Shown piece by piece: positions 43,502 through 51,570 of a stretch of DNA of 64,000 bases. Made by a program: the position numbers and the translations under genes. Position 1 is the first letter of the stretch, and each line of letters begins with the position of its first letter. The stretch is from Sphingomonas sp. (GTDB taxonomy: Bacteria > Pseudomonadota > Alphaproteobacteria > Sphingomonadales > Sphingomonadaceae), in assembly GCA_017849555.1 (NCBI GenBank), contig JAFIGU010000044.1, forward strand, positions 1 to 64,000. Direction: 5' to 3'. The notes beneath the pieces are model-generated. The model saw only the letters and a program-made list of their open reading frames with translations, searched no databases and was not told where the DNA came from.

Positions 43502-44833
43502 ATGAGCTTCGTGCAATTCTTCCGTATCCTGTGGGCCCGCCGGTGGATCACCGTGCTGACCACGCTGACCTGCTTTCTCGGCGCGATGCTGGTCGCGAGC
43601 CTGTTGCCGGCGCGTTATCAGGGCAAATCGCGGCTGATCCTCGATATCGTCAAGCCTGATCCGGTCACCGGCGAGATGGTCAACGCCGGTTTCGCCAAGA
43701 CCTATGTCCAGACGCAGACCGAGCTGATCAAGGATTATCGCATCACCGGCAAGGTGGTCGATGATCTGGGCTGGACCTCGTCGCCCGACATGGCCGCGGC
43801 CTATGCGCGCCGCTCGCCGGACGACAAGCGCGATTTCCGCCGCTGGCTGGCGCAGCGCATCTCGGACAATACCGAGGCGCAGCTGATCGATTTCTCCAAC
43901 ATCATGGAGATCCAATATACCAGCGATAACCCGGAAACCGCGGCGCGCGTCGCCGATGCGGTCCGGGCGGCCTATGTCAACGAGACGCTGGCGTTGCGCC
44001 GCGACGAAGCGGTCGAGAACGAGGCGTGGTTCCGCAAGCAGGCCGATCGCGTCCGCGCCGATCTCAACACCGCCGAGAAGAAGAAGAGCGACTTCGAAAA
44101 GGCCAACGGCATCATCCTGCAGGACAATAATGTCGACGCCGACACCGCCAAGCTCAACGCGCTCGCCGCGGCGCAGCCGGCGATCAACCTCGGGTCGATG
44201 GTGACCAATCCGGGGATCAGCCCCGCGCAGGCACAGCTCGAGCAGATCAATGCCTCGATCTCGAACACCGAGAAGGTGCTCGGGCCGAACAACCCCGATC
44301 TGATCGCACTCAAGAAGCAGCGCGACGCGCTGGCGCAGGTCGCCCGCGCCTCGACCCCGAGCGTCTCGCGCGGCCCGGCGGGTCCGTCGATCGCCGCGCT
44401 CTATTCGGAGCAGCAGCGCAAGGTGCTGGCGCAGCGCGGCAAGGTCGCCGAGGCGCAGCAGCTCGCCGCCGATGTCACGGTGTTGCGCGATCAATATGCC
44501 AAGACGGTGCAAAAGGCCGCCGACGAGCAGCAGAAGAGCGAATCGACGATCACCGGCCTGACCTTGCTCGGCAATGCGACCGAGCCGACCTCGCCGATCT
44601 TCCCGAAATGGCCGCTGGTGATCGCGGGCTCGCTCGGGCTCGGCTTCCTGTTCGGGTTGCTGCTGTCGATGCTGGTCGAATTGCTCGCCCGCCGCGTGCG
44701 CGGGCCGGAAGATCTCAACCTCGCCGGGGTGCCGGTGGTCGGGATCATGGCCAGCAACGCCCCGCCGACCCGGCGCCGCCTGTTCCGCTGGAAACGGCAC
44801 GAACCGGCGACGACCGCAGCTTATGGCGCCTGA
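43502..44833 (+). CDS. Wzz-type polysaccharide co-polymerase / chain length protein
   Basis: A 443-residue inner-membrane protein controlling chain length and linking polymerisation to export. It has two membrane helices, about residues 17-36 and 355-385 (PIFPKWPLVIAGSLGLGF). Between them lies a large periplasmic domain with a coiled coil (about 170-215 and 290-340). The short cytoplasmic tail is basic and has no fused kinase; the following gene supplies the ATPase part. ATG 43502 follows the export gene by 25 bases. Confidence 0.9.
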   Translation: MSFVQFFRILWARRWITVLTTLTCFLGAMLVASLLPARYQGKSRLILDIVKPDPVTGEMVNAGFAKTYVQTQTELIKDYRITGKVVDDLGWTSSPDMAAAYARRSPDDKRDFRRWLAQRISDNTEAQLIDFSNIMEIQYTSDNPETAARVADAVRAAYVNETLALRRDEAVENEAWFRKQADRVRADLNTAEKKKSDFEKANGIILQDNNVDADTAKLNALAAAQPAINLGSMVTNPGISPAQAQLEQINASISNTEKVLGPNNPDLIALKKQRDALAQVARASTPSVSRGPAGPSIAALYSEQQRKVLAQRGKVAEAQQLAADVTVLRDQYAKTVQKAADEQQKSESTITGLTLLGNATEPTSPIFPKWPLVIAGSLGLGFLFGLLLSMLVELLARRVRGPEDLNLAGVPVVGIMASNAPPTRRRLFRWKRHEPATTAAYGA

Positions 44834-44836
44834 ATC

Positions 44837-45544
44837 ATGACGATGCTTTCTTCAGTCGAGCGCACCGCCCCGGGCGGCGAAGGCGTGACGGACCTGACCG
44901 ACGCGCATTTCACGCTCGCCCCGTCGCTGGTCATGCTCACCGATCCGACCGGTGGCCAGGCCGAATCGATCCGGGTGCTGCGCGCGCATGTCGTCGCCAA
45001 GCATCTGCGCGAGGGGCGGCGATCGCTGGCGATGACCGGCCCGTCGGCGGGCGCGGGGTGCAGCTTCGTCGCCGCCAATCTGGCGGTGGCGCTGTCGCAG
45101 ACCGGCGCCAGCACGCTGCTGATCGACGGCAACATGCGCGCGCCGGGGCTGGAGGAATATTTCGCCCCGAGCAACCCGCGCCCCGGGCTGTCCGATTGCC
45201 TGACCAATCCCGACATCGCCTTCTTCGATGCGGTGCATGAAGCGGTTCTGCCCAATCTCGCCTTGCTGTTCGCCGGCGAGCCGCGCGAGGACGCATCGGA
45301 GCTGCTGAGCAGCGCGGCGTTCAAGTCGCTGATCGAAAGCTGCATCCGCGATTACGACATCGTGCTGATCGACACCCCGCCGGCGAACAATTACGCCGAC
45401 GTGCGCCGCATCGCCGCGGTCACGCGCTATGCGATGGCGGTCGCCTGCCGCAACCAGAGCTATGTTCGCGACGTGCGCACGCTGATCGACGAACTGACGT
45501 CGGACAAGGCGCAAGTGATCGGAACCTATTTGAATGTACGCTGA
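44837..45544 (+). CDS. BY-kinase-like ATPase lacking the Walker A lysine
   Basis: A 235-residue cytoplasmic protein of the CpsD/CapB type. Walker A is GPSAGAGCS (residues 68-76), with Cys75 where Lys is expected. Walker A' LLIDGNMR and Walker B IVLIDTPP are preserved. There is no tyrosine-rich tail at the C-terminus, which ends at GTYLNVR. So it may not be an active tyrosine kinase, although it could still dock to the co-polymerase encoded just upstream (gap of 3 bases). The ATG overlap pattern and order match EPS operons that place EpsG-like kinases here. It overlaps the exosortase start. Confidence 0.8.
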   Translation: MTMLSSVERTAPGGEGVTDLTDAHFTLAPSLVMLTDPTGGQAESIRVLRAHVVAKHLREGRRSLAMTGPSAGAGCSFVAANLAVALSQTGASTLLIDGNMRAPGLEEYFAPSNPRPGLSDCLTNPDIAFFDAVHEAVLPNLALLFAGEPREDASELLSSAAFKSLIESCIRDYDIVLIDTPPANNYADVRRIAAVTRYAMAVACRNQSYVRDVRTLIDELTSDKAQVIGTYLNVR

Positions 45545-46439
45545 CGCGCAGAGCACGGCCGCGTCGGGCGGCGGGAGCGGCGGCTCGATGCTCCGCCGGG
45601 CGTTGCGCATGCATTGGCCGCTGCTCGTCGGATTGCTGATCGTCGCGATCCCGTCGCTGATCACGCTCGGCCGCCAGACCTGGTCGACCGAGGCCGGCGC
45701 GCACGGCCCGATCGTGCTCGCGACGGGGCTGTGGCTGCTCAGCTACAATAAGATCGACCTGATCCACGCCGGCCGCCAGCCGTGGTGGACCTGGCTGCCG
45801 CTGGCGGCAGCGCTGCCGGTCTATGCCTTTGGCCGGGCGTTCGATTTCCTCTTTATCGAGGTGTCAGCGCTGTATCTCATCTTCATCATCGGGATGGTGC
45901 AGCTCGCCGGCATCAGCGAGGTGCGGCGCAACCTCTTCGCCTTATTCTATCTCGCCTTCATCATTCCGCCGCCGGGCTGGGTGCTGGATACCCTCACCTC
46001 GCCGCTGCGCGAGTTCGTCTCCTATATCTCGGTGGCGATCCTCCAGCCGATGGGCTTTCCGATCGAGCGCTCGGGCGTGTCCTTGACGATCGCGCAATAT
46101 CAGCTGCTGGTCGAGGATGCCTGCGCGGGGATGAACTCGATCACCGGGCTCACCGCGATCAGCCTGTTCTACATCTATCTGATGCACCGTGCGTCGTGGC
46201 GCTATGCCTTGGTGCTGGTCGCGCTGATCATCCCGGTCGCGGTGTTCGTGAACATCCTGCGGGTGATCGCGCTGATCCTGCTGACTTATTATTACGGCGA
46301 CGCGGTGGCGCAGGGCTTCATGCACGTCACCACCGGGATGGTGCTGTTCGCCTTCGCGGTCGCCAGCATCTTCCTGATCGATCGAATGATGCAGGCGGTG
46401 CTGGCGCGCTGGCACGTCAAATCGGAGGCGACGGCATGA
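45534..46439 (+). CDS. xrtV: exosortase, XrtV type
   Basis: A 301-residue inner-membrane cysteine protease/transpeptidase with about eight membrane helices. The three catalytic residues of exosortases are visible: Cys197 in EDACAGMNS, Arg243 in NILRV and His264 in FMHVTTG. Exosortases cleave PEP-CTERM proteins at the membrane and move them towards the surface. The V-type assignment follows from the sphingomonad context and the separate accessory protein at 36373. ATG 45534 overlaps the previous gene by 11 bases, and the stop overlaps the EpsI start as ATGA. Confidence 0.88.
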   Translation: MYADAQSTAASGGGSGGSMLRRALRMHWPLLVGLLIVAIPSLITLGRQTWSTEAGAHGPIVLATGLWLLSYNKIDLIHAGRQPWWTWLPLAAALPVYAFGRAFDFLFIEVSALYLIFIIGMVQLAGISEVRRNLFALFYLAFIIPPPGWVLDTLTSPLREFVSYISVAILQPMGFPIERSGVSLTIAQYQLLVEDACAGMNSITGLTAISLFYIYLMHRASWRYALVLVALIIPVAVFVNILRVIALILLTYYYGDAVAQGFMHVTTGMVLFAFAVASIFLIDRMMQAVLARWHVKSEATA

Positions 46440-47137
46440 TCGAGCGCCGCGAGTTCCTGTTCGCCGGCGGCTGCGCCGCCGCGCTCGGCGTGGGCGAATG
46501 GATGCGCCCGCGCAAGCTGACGCTGTTGCTGCCCGAGAACGAGAAGCTCACCAACGTCATCCCGCTGCAATTCGCCGGCTGGAAGGCGGGCGGCGGCGGC
46601 GACATCGTCCTGCCCGACCTCAAGGACAGCCTGGCGGCGAAGCTCTACAGCGAGCGCGTCGCGCGATCCTATCGCCGGATGAGCGGCAACGAGGCGCAGG
46701 ACGTGATGCTGCTCGCCGCTTACGGCCGCGCGCAGAGCGACGTGCTCCAGCTCCATCGCCCGGAGAAATGCTATCCGGCGACCGGCTTCGCGCTCACCTA
46801 CAGCAAGCTCTATCAGCTGCCGCTGCCCAATGGCGTGACCGTGCCGGCGGTGCTGCTGACCGCGGAGATGGGATCGCGGGTCGAGGACATCCTCTACTGG
46901 ACGCGGCTCGGCGAGATGCTGCCGCAAACCTATAGCGACCAGCGCTGGGCGCGCTTCACCACCGCGTGGAACGGCTTTATCGCCGACGGGGTGCTGATGC
47001 GCGCCTCGATGATCCGCACCGGCGATGCGCCCGGGTTCGACACGCTCAGCGAATTCATGCGCGACATGATCATGGGCACCCGCGCCAACCGCCGCTCGAC
47101 GATGATCGGCGATACGCTGGCGCAGCGGCTGGCCTGA
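46436..47137 (+). CDS. EpsI family exosortase-associated protein
   Basis: A 233-residue exported protein that accompanies the exosortase. It begins with a twin-arginine-like motif, MIERREFLFAGGCAAALG, then the EpsI core: PLQFAGWKAG, AYGRAQSDVLQLHRPEKCYPATGF with conserved Cys and His, and EDILYWTRLGE. The EpsI domain can be fused to the exosortase in other types, but here it is separate. It likely faces the periplasm beside the exosortase. ATG 46436 overlaps the exosortase stop. It is the last gene of the operon. Confidence 0.87.
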   Translation: MIERREFLFAGGCAAALGVGEWMRPRKLTLLLPENEKLTNVIPLQFAGWKAGGGGDIVLPDLKDSLAAKLYSERVARSYRRMSGNEAQDVMLLAAYGRAQSDVLQLHRPEKCYPATGFALTYSKLYQLPLPNGVTVPAVLLTAEMGSRVEDILYWTRLGEMLPQTYSDQRWARFTTAWNGFIADGVLMRASMIRTGDAPGFDTLSEFMRDMIMGTRANRRSTMIGDTLAQRLA

Positions 47138-47159
47138 GGCGCTGCGCCGCCGATACGTC

Positions 47160-48425
47160 TCACCCGGCGCGCCACGCCTCATTGAGCCGCGCCGCGAGCG
47201 TCTCGAGGAACGGATAGGGGTTTTCCGCCAGATAGTCCGGCCGGTGCGACCGTCCGCGCGCGCCGATCGTCGGATCGCGCTCGAACCGCTCGCACGCATC
47301 CGCCAGCGCCGCCGCGATGCTGTCGGCACGGATGTCGTCGAGCGCGACGATATTGTCATGCGCGGCGCCGAGCGACTTGAACGCATAATCGCTCGTCACC
47401 GTCAGCACCCCGAAATGCGCCATTTCGAGCGGCGGATAACTGGGATGCGGCGAGGCCATCAGCGATAGCCCGACCGCGGTGCCGCGCAGCATCGCGGCAT
47501 AATCCTCGAGCGAAAGCTTGCCCGCCGCGCGCAGCTCGATGCCGTTGCCCAGCGCGAGCGGGCGGTGCGGCGCGCCGGCCGAGACGACGTCCCATTGCGC
47601 CGCATGCGCGTAGCTTCCGGCCCAGGCGCGCAGCCCCGCGATCACCGCGGGGAAGCAGTTGCGCGGCACGCCGGGCCGGCCATAAACCAGCATCCGCCGT
47701 TCGCGCGGTGCCGCGCCGTCGGGAAGGAAGGGGCGCAAGGCGGCGGAGAGCGTCGGCTCGATCACGAACTGTTCGGCCGGCGCGATGCCGAGCGCGCCGA
47801 CATAAGCGGCGAGCTCGCTGCTATTGTAGATCGCCCACCATTGCCCCTCCCCCTTCAGCGCGCGCCACGCGACGAGATGGGTGGAGGAGAAAGGGTAGAA
47901 GCCCGGCTCGAAATCCTGGCAGATATAGAGATAGGGCGCGGCGCGCCCGCCCGCCGCTGCGGCCTGCGCGGCGACGAGCTCCCGGATGTTGAGCACCGTC
48001 CACCAATTATAGGCGATGAAGATGTCGCGCGCGCCGACGCTCACCGCCGGCCGGTCGTCGCGCCGCGGCACGATCGCGATCCGCGCGGGATCGACGCCGA
48101 CGCGCCGGCTCGCGGCATCGACCACCGAACGGTCGGGCGCCAGATCGAAATCGTCGAGGATGATCCGCGCGCGCGCGCCCGTGGCGGCGACGAGGCGCAG
48201 ATAGAGATCCAGCCCGGTCAGCACCCCGCCGAACGCGGCGGACGGGGCGATGCTGGGGATGACCAGATTGAGCCGCGGCGAATCGTCCGTATCGCGTGAC
48301 ACGCTATAACCGTGCAGCGTCCGTTCCTCTTGCGGTGGATTGCTCAGCAATCCGCGCGCCGCAGCCACCACCCGATGAAGCGACCTCGGCGTGTGCCGCT
48401 TGAACCTTTCGCGCAGGATACCCAT
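47160..48425 (-). CDS. WsaF-like glycosyltransferase
   Basis: A 421-residue GT-B glycosyltransferase. The N-terminal half shows LNLVIPSIAPSAAFGGVLTG (about residues 54-73), then the motif YICQDFEPGFYPFSS (about 170-184), which is typical of WsaF-like rhamnosyltransferases. The C-terminal half carries MASPHPSYPPLEMAHFGVLTV, the donor-side helix. ATG 48425 is preferred over a GTG one codon before. It converges with the epsI operon and is divergent from the beta-helix gene, with 156 bases between them. Confidence 0.82.
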   Translation of the reverse strand: MGILRERFKRHTPRSLHRVVAAARGLLSNPPQEERTLHGYSVSRDTDDSPRLNLVIPSIAPSAAFGGVLTGLDLYLRLVAATGARARIILDDFDLAPDRSVVDAASRRVGVDPARIAIVPRRDDRPAVSVGARDIFIAYNWWTVLNIRELVAAQAAAAGGRAAPYLYICQDFEPGFYPFSSTHLVAWRALKGEGQWWAIYNSSELAAYVGALGIAPAEQFVIEPTLSAALRPFLPDGAAPRERRMLVYGRPGVPRNCFPAVIAGLRAWAGSYAHAAQWDVVSAGAPHRPLALGNGIELRAAGKLSLEDYAAMLRGTAVGLSLMASPHPSYPPLEMAHFGVLTVTSDYAFKSLGAAHDNIVALDDIRADSIAAALADACERFERDPTIGARGRSHRPDYLAENPYPFLETLAARLNEAWRAG

Positions 48426-48467
48426 CACTCATTCTTAGCCGGTGATTCATCGTGTGACACCCTCAGC

Positions 48468-48483
48468 GTGTCTGATCGGACAC
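48468..48483. promoter_or_regulatory. inverted repeat in a divergent promoter region
   Basis: GTGTC-TGATCG-GACAC, with 5-bp perfect arms, lies between the WsaF-like and beta-helix genes. A related GTGTGACAC stands about 15 bases before it. It could be an operator for either gene. Confidence 0.3.
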
Positions 48484-48581
48484 ACAGCCGGGCAAAAACC
48501 GCATTATCCGCACCAGATTAACGGGGCCGCAAACGGATGATGCGATTGGCGATGCACCGGGTTAGATGAGGAGCACGGAAC

Positions 48582-49733
48582 ATGAGGTCCCGTTTAAATA
48601 CGCTTGCCTTTTGCTGCCTCTTTCCGGCGATGCTCGCCGGTGGCGGCGCGGCAGTCGGCACAACCACGACGACGACCACCACGATGGTCAACGCTTCCAC
48701 CGGCGCAGACGTCAGCGCCGCCGAATGGAAAGCGCTGGTCACCGCCGCCACACCCGGCACGACGATCTATCTCGGCACGCGCCATGTGATCTTCACGCGG
48801 ATTCGCGGCGTCCACGATATCACGATCAAAGGCGGCGAATTCGGCCCGATCACGCTCGATCAGTGGCAGAATGTCACCTTCGACAGCACGCGTTTCAACG
48901 CGCGGACGAGCGAACGGACCACCGGCCCCTATATCGACGCCTATACGCCGCAGGGGCTGACGTTCCGCAACACCACCTTCATCGGCTGGGTCAACAGCAC
49001 CACCGGGGCGCTCGCCGGCTATTCGCTCAACATCCGCGGCGGCAGCAACGTTTCGGTGCTCGGATCGACCTTCCGCGACATGGCCAATTTCATGACGTTC
49101 ATCCGCACGACGAACGTCAATGTGCTCGACAATGATTTCACCAATATCCGCGAGGGCGTACGGCTCGTCGGAACGACCAACGGGTTCATCCTGCGCAACC
49201 GGATCGGGCCGTTCAAGCCGGCGACCGGCGATCACGCCGACTGCGTGCAGTTCTTCACCGCCGGCCTGACGCTGGCGACCGACCACGCCGCCTATAATTC
49301 GACCGTCACCGACAATCTCATGCTGTCATCGGGCGCGGGGCGGTCGCAGGGTATCTTCGTCCGCGACGAAGCGAATTTGTGGCAATCGGGGCGCGGCTAT
49401 AACGGTTTGACGATCATCAACAATTTGCTGATCGGCACCGGCTGGCACGGCATCGCGCTCGGCGCTGGCGCCACCAATGTGACGATCACCAACAATCGCC
49501 TGTGGCTACGCGTCGGCGGCGACACGGTGACGGACAATTGGGTGAAGCTGGACAGCGATACCGCAACCTCGCTGACGACCAATCAGGCCGGCAGCTTCCT
49601 GCTGACGGGCAAATATCAGACCAGCGGCAACATCATCAACAAGACCCCGCCGAGCCTCACGCAGATCAATTCGCTCGTCAATGCCTGGCAGACGACGTTC
49701 CGACCGGGGAAAAGCTATCCGCCGGTAACCTGA
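48582..49733 (+). CDS. secreted right-handed parallel beta-helix protein
   Basis: A 383-residue exported protein. A signal peptide runs to about residue 25 (CCLFPAMLAGGGAAVG), then a Thr-rich stretch of eight Thr (about 27-34), then a beta-helix built of short repeated strands from about residue 60 to 330, as in YSLNIRGGSNVSVLGSTF, NVNVLDNDFTNI and NVTITNNRLWLR. This is the fold of polysaccharide lyases, epimerases and some hydrolases. No catalytic set can be named with certainty. Position inside the EPS locus suggests it trims or modifies the polymer. ATG 48582 has GAGGAG upstream. Confidence 0.8.
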   Translation: MRSRLNTLAFCCLFPAMLAGGGAAVGTTTTTTTTMVNASTGADVSAAEWKALVTAATPGTTIYLGTRHVIFTRIRGVHDITIKGGEFGPITLDQWQNVTFDSTRFNARTSERTTGPYIDAYTPQGLTFRNTTFIGWVNSTTGALAGYSLNIRGGSNVSVLGSTFRDMANFMTFIRTTNVNVLDNDFTNIREGVRLVGTTNGFILRNRIGPFKPATGDHADCVQFFTAGLTLATDHAAYNSTVTDNLMLSSGAGRSQGIFVRDEANLWQSGRGYNGLTIINNLLIGTGWHGIALGAGATNVTITNNRLWLRVGGDTVTDNWVKLDSDTATSLTTNQAGSFLLTGKYQTSGNIINKTPPSLTQINSLVNAWQTTFRPGKSYPPVT

Positions 49734-50233
49734 ACGCGGGATGCGGGGCCACGCCACCGCAGCATCCCGCCGACCAGCCCGAAGCCGAGGATCAGGTAAA
49801 GCCAGGTCCCCGGCTCGGGAACGTCGGATCCCAGGAGAAGGTCGATCAGCGTCCGCTGGCGCGGCTGCGCAGCCGCCGCGGGTCCGCCGATCTCGGTCGC
49901 GGGCAACCGGAAATTGAGCAGCCGCTCGACCGAGGCGCCTTCGGGCAAGTTGAGATGGATCGCCATTGCCTGCGCGAACACCGCATCGTTGGTGCGCGCG
50001 GTAGCGGTTCGCACCGCAATTCCCGCCTGCTCGGCGGCGATGCGCGCCGCCTGTTCCATTTCGCCCCATACCGATCCGCGCGCCGCCACCTGGTCGCGAT
50101 CCTCCACCGTTTGATCCGATTGCCACTGCATCGTGGCCGGATCGACGTAGACGACCGCCGCCCGCGCCGGCACAGGCGATGCGAGCAGCGCCGTCATCAG
50201 CACCCCCTGCACCATTGCCGCCGCCTTGCCCAC
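49715..50233 (-). CDS. PEP-CTERM sorting domain protein
   Basis: A 172-residue protein with a signal peptide (MVQGVLMTALLASPVPARA) and a C-terminal PEP-CTERM tripartite signal: the PEPGTW motif (about residues 141-146), a membrane helix LYLILGFGLVGGML and a basic end RWRGPASR. It is the likely substrate of the exosortase. The middle is Gln/Ala-rich without known enzyme motifs. GTG 50233 is chosen because AAGGAGG lies 8 bases upstream; ATG 50215 is the alternative. Its 3' end overlaps the beta-helix gene by 19 bases. Confidence 0.85.
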   Translation of the reverse strand: MGKAAAMVQGVLMTALLASPVPARAAVVYVDPATMQWQSDQTVEDRDQVAARGSVWGEMEQAARIAAEQAGIAVRTATARTNDAVFAQAMAIHLNLPEGASVERLLNFRLPATEIGGPAAAAQPRQRTLIDLLLGSDVPEPGTWLYLILGFGLVGGMLRWRGPASRVQVTGG

Positions 50234-50475
50234 GCGCGCTTCCTCCTTGCCGGTATGGAATAGCACGATAATTAGCCTTCTTTGCAGCGCAGCACAAAAT
50301 CAAATGTACCAACGCGGGGCAGTCCATCGGCCGTTTCGGGCGCTCGACCGCGCCACCGGGACGATATGCCGCGCGCCGCCGGCGAGCGGCGCTTGTACCC
50401 CGGCGGCGCGAATGGCAATGAATGACCGCGTATCGTCGCGCGCGGCCTGACCGGCGCCTGCAATCCGGAACCCGA

Positions 50476-51570
50476 GTGAACGCTACAACCCGTCTTGTCC
50501 CCACCGCCAACAACCTGACGCTGGTCCGCTTGGTGCTCGCCTCCGCGGTGATCTGGTCGCATTGCGTCTGGCTCGTCACGGGATCGGACATGAACGACCC
50601 GACGGTGATGCTGTTCGGGCAGCCGACCTCCGACTTCGCGGTCGACGGCTTTTTCTTTCTCAGCGGCTTCCTCGTGTACAACAGCTTGTTGCGGCGCGGC
50701 AGCCCGTGGGATTTCGCGCGCGCGCGGCTCGCGCGGCTGTGGCCCGGGCTGGCTGTCTCGGTGCTCGTCGTCACCGTGGCGGGCTATTTCATCGCCGGAT
50801 TGCCGCTCGACCAATATCTGCGCGGCGATACCACGCGCTTCATCGTCGGCAATCTTTCGCTGACCAAGGGCCAATATACGCTGACCGGGGTCGCCGCTGC
50901 GGGCAAGGCGGTGACCATCAACGGGTCGCTATGGACGATCCCGTGGGAGGTGCGCTGCTATGTCATTCTGTTCCTCGCGGCGCTGCTGTCGCTGGCGCGG
51001 CCGATGCGGATCGTCCCGCTGCTCCTGCTGCCGTCGCTGATTTTCGCGCTGCTCTTCCATCTGCCGCCGATCCAGCATTGGGCGGGGCAGCATCTCAGCC
51101 CCGGGATCGTCTACAATCTGACGATTTTCGATCGGCTGTGGACGATGTTTGCGCTCGGCACCGCGGCGCTTGTCGTCTGGCCCTATCTGCGCCTGTCATG
51201 GTCGGTCGCGATCGCCGGGGTCGTCGTGCTGGCGCTTAGCGTCCAATGTTTCCCGATTCCGCACCTCGTCAGTCTCGTCACCGGCTATTGCGTCTTGTGC
51301 GCCGGCTTCCTGACCGGCTCCGGCTCCGCACGCTGGCCCGATTATAGCTACGGCATGTACATTTATGCCTTTCCGGCGATGATGGCGGTCCATGCGTTGT
51401 TCCCGACGCATTCGGCCGTCTTGCTCGCGCTGCTCACCGCCTGTGCCACGCTGCCGCTGGCGATGCTGTCATGGCATTTCGTCGAGCATCCGGTGCTCGA
51501 GCTGGTCAGGAACCGCCGGCGCCCCGCACCCGGCCTCCAGGTCGCGCCGGCGATCGAGCCCGGGCAATGA
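50476..51570 (+). CDS. acyltransferase 3 family membrane protein
   Basis: A 364-residue inner-membrane acyltransferase with about ten helices. It starts with the family pattern NNLTLVRLVLASAVIWSHCVW (with the active His), then FFFLSGFLVYNSLLRR, where the family SGFL motif lies, and the middle GSLWTIPWEVRCYV. Such enzymes add acetyl or other acyl groups to the polysaccharide or its lipid-linked precursor. GTG 50476 is chosen, with weak support; ATG 50422 is the alternative. Its stop overlaps the flippase start as ATGA, so the two are cotranslated. Confidence 0.87.
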   Translation: MNATTRLVPTANNLTLVRLVLASAVIWSHCVWLVTGSDMNDPTVMLFGQPTSDFAVDGFFFLSGFLVYNSLLRRGSPWDFARARLARLWPGLAVSVLVVTVAGYFIAGLPLDQYLRGDTTRFIVGNLSLTKGQYTLTGVAAAGKAVTINGSLWTIPWEVRCYVILFLAALLSLARPMRIVPLLLLPSLIFALLFHLPPIQHWAGQHLSPGIVYNLTIFDRLWTMFALGTAALVVWPYLRLSWSVAIAGVVVLALSVQCFPIPHLVSLVTGYCVLCAGFLTGSGSARWPDYSYGMYIYAFPAMMAVHALFPTHSAVLLALLTACATLPLAMLSWHFVEHPVLELVRNRRRPAPGLQVAPAIEPGQ

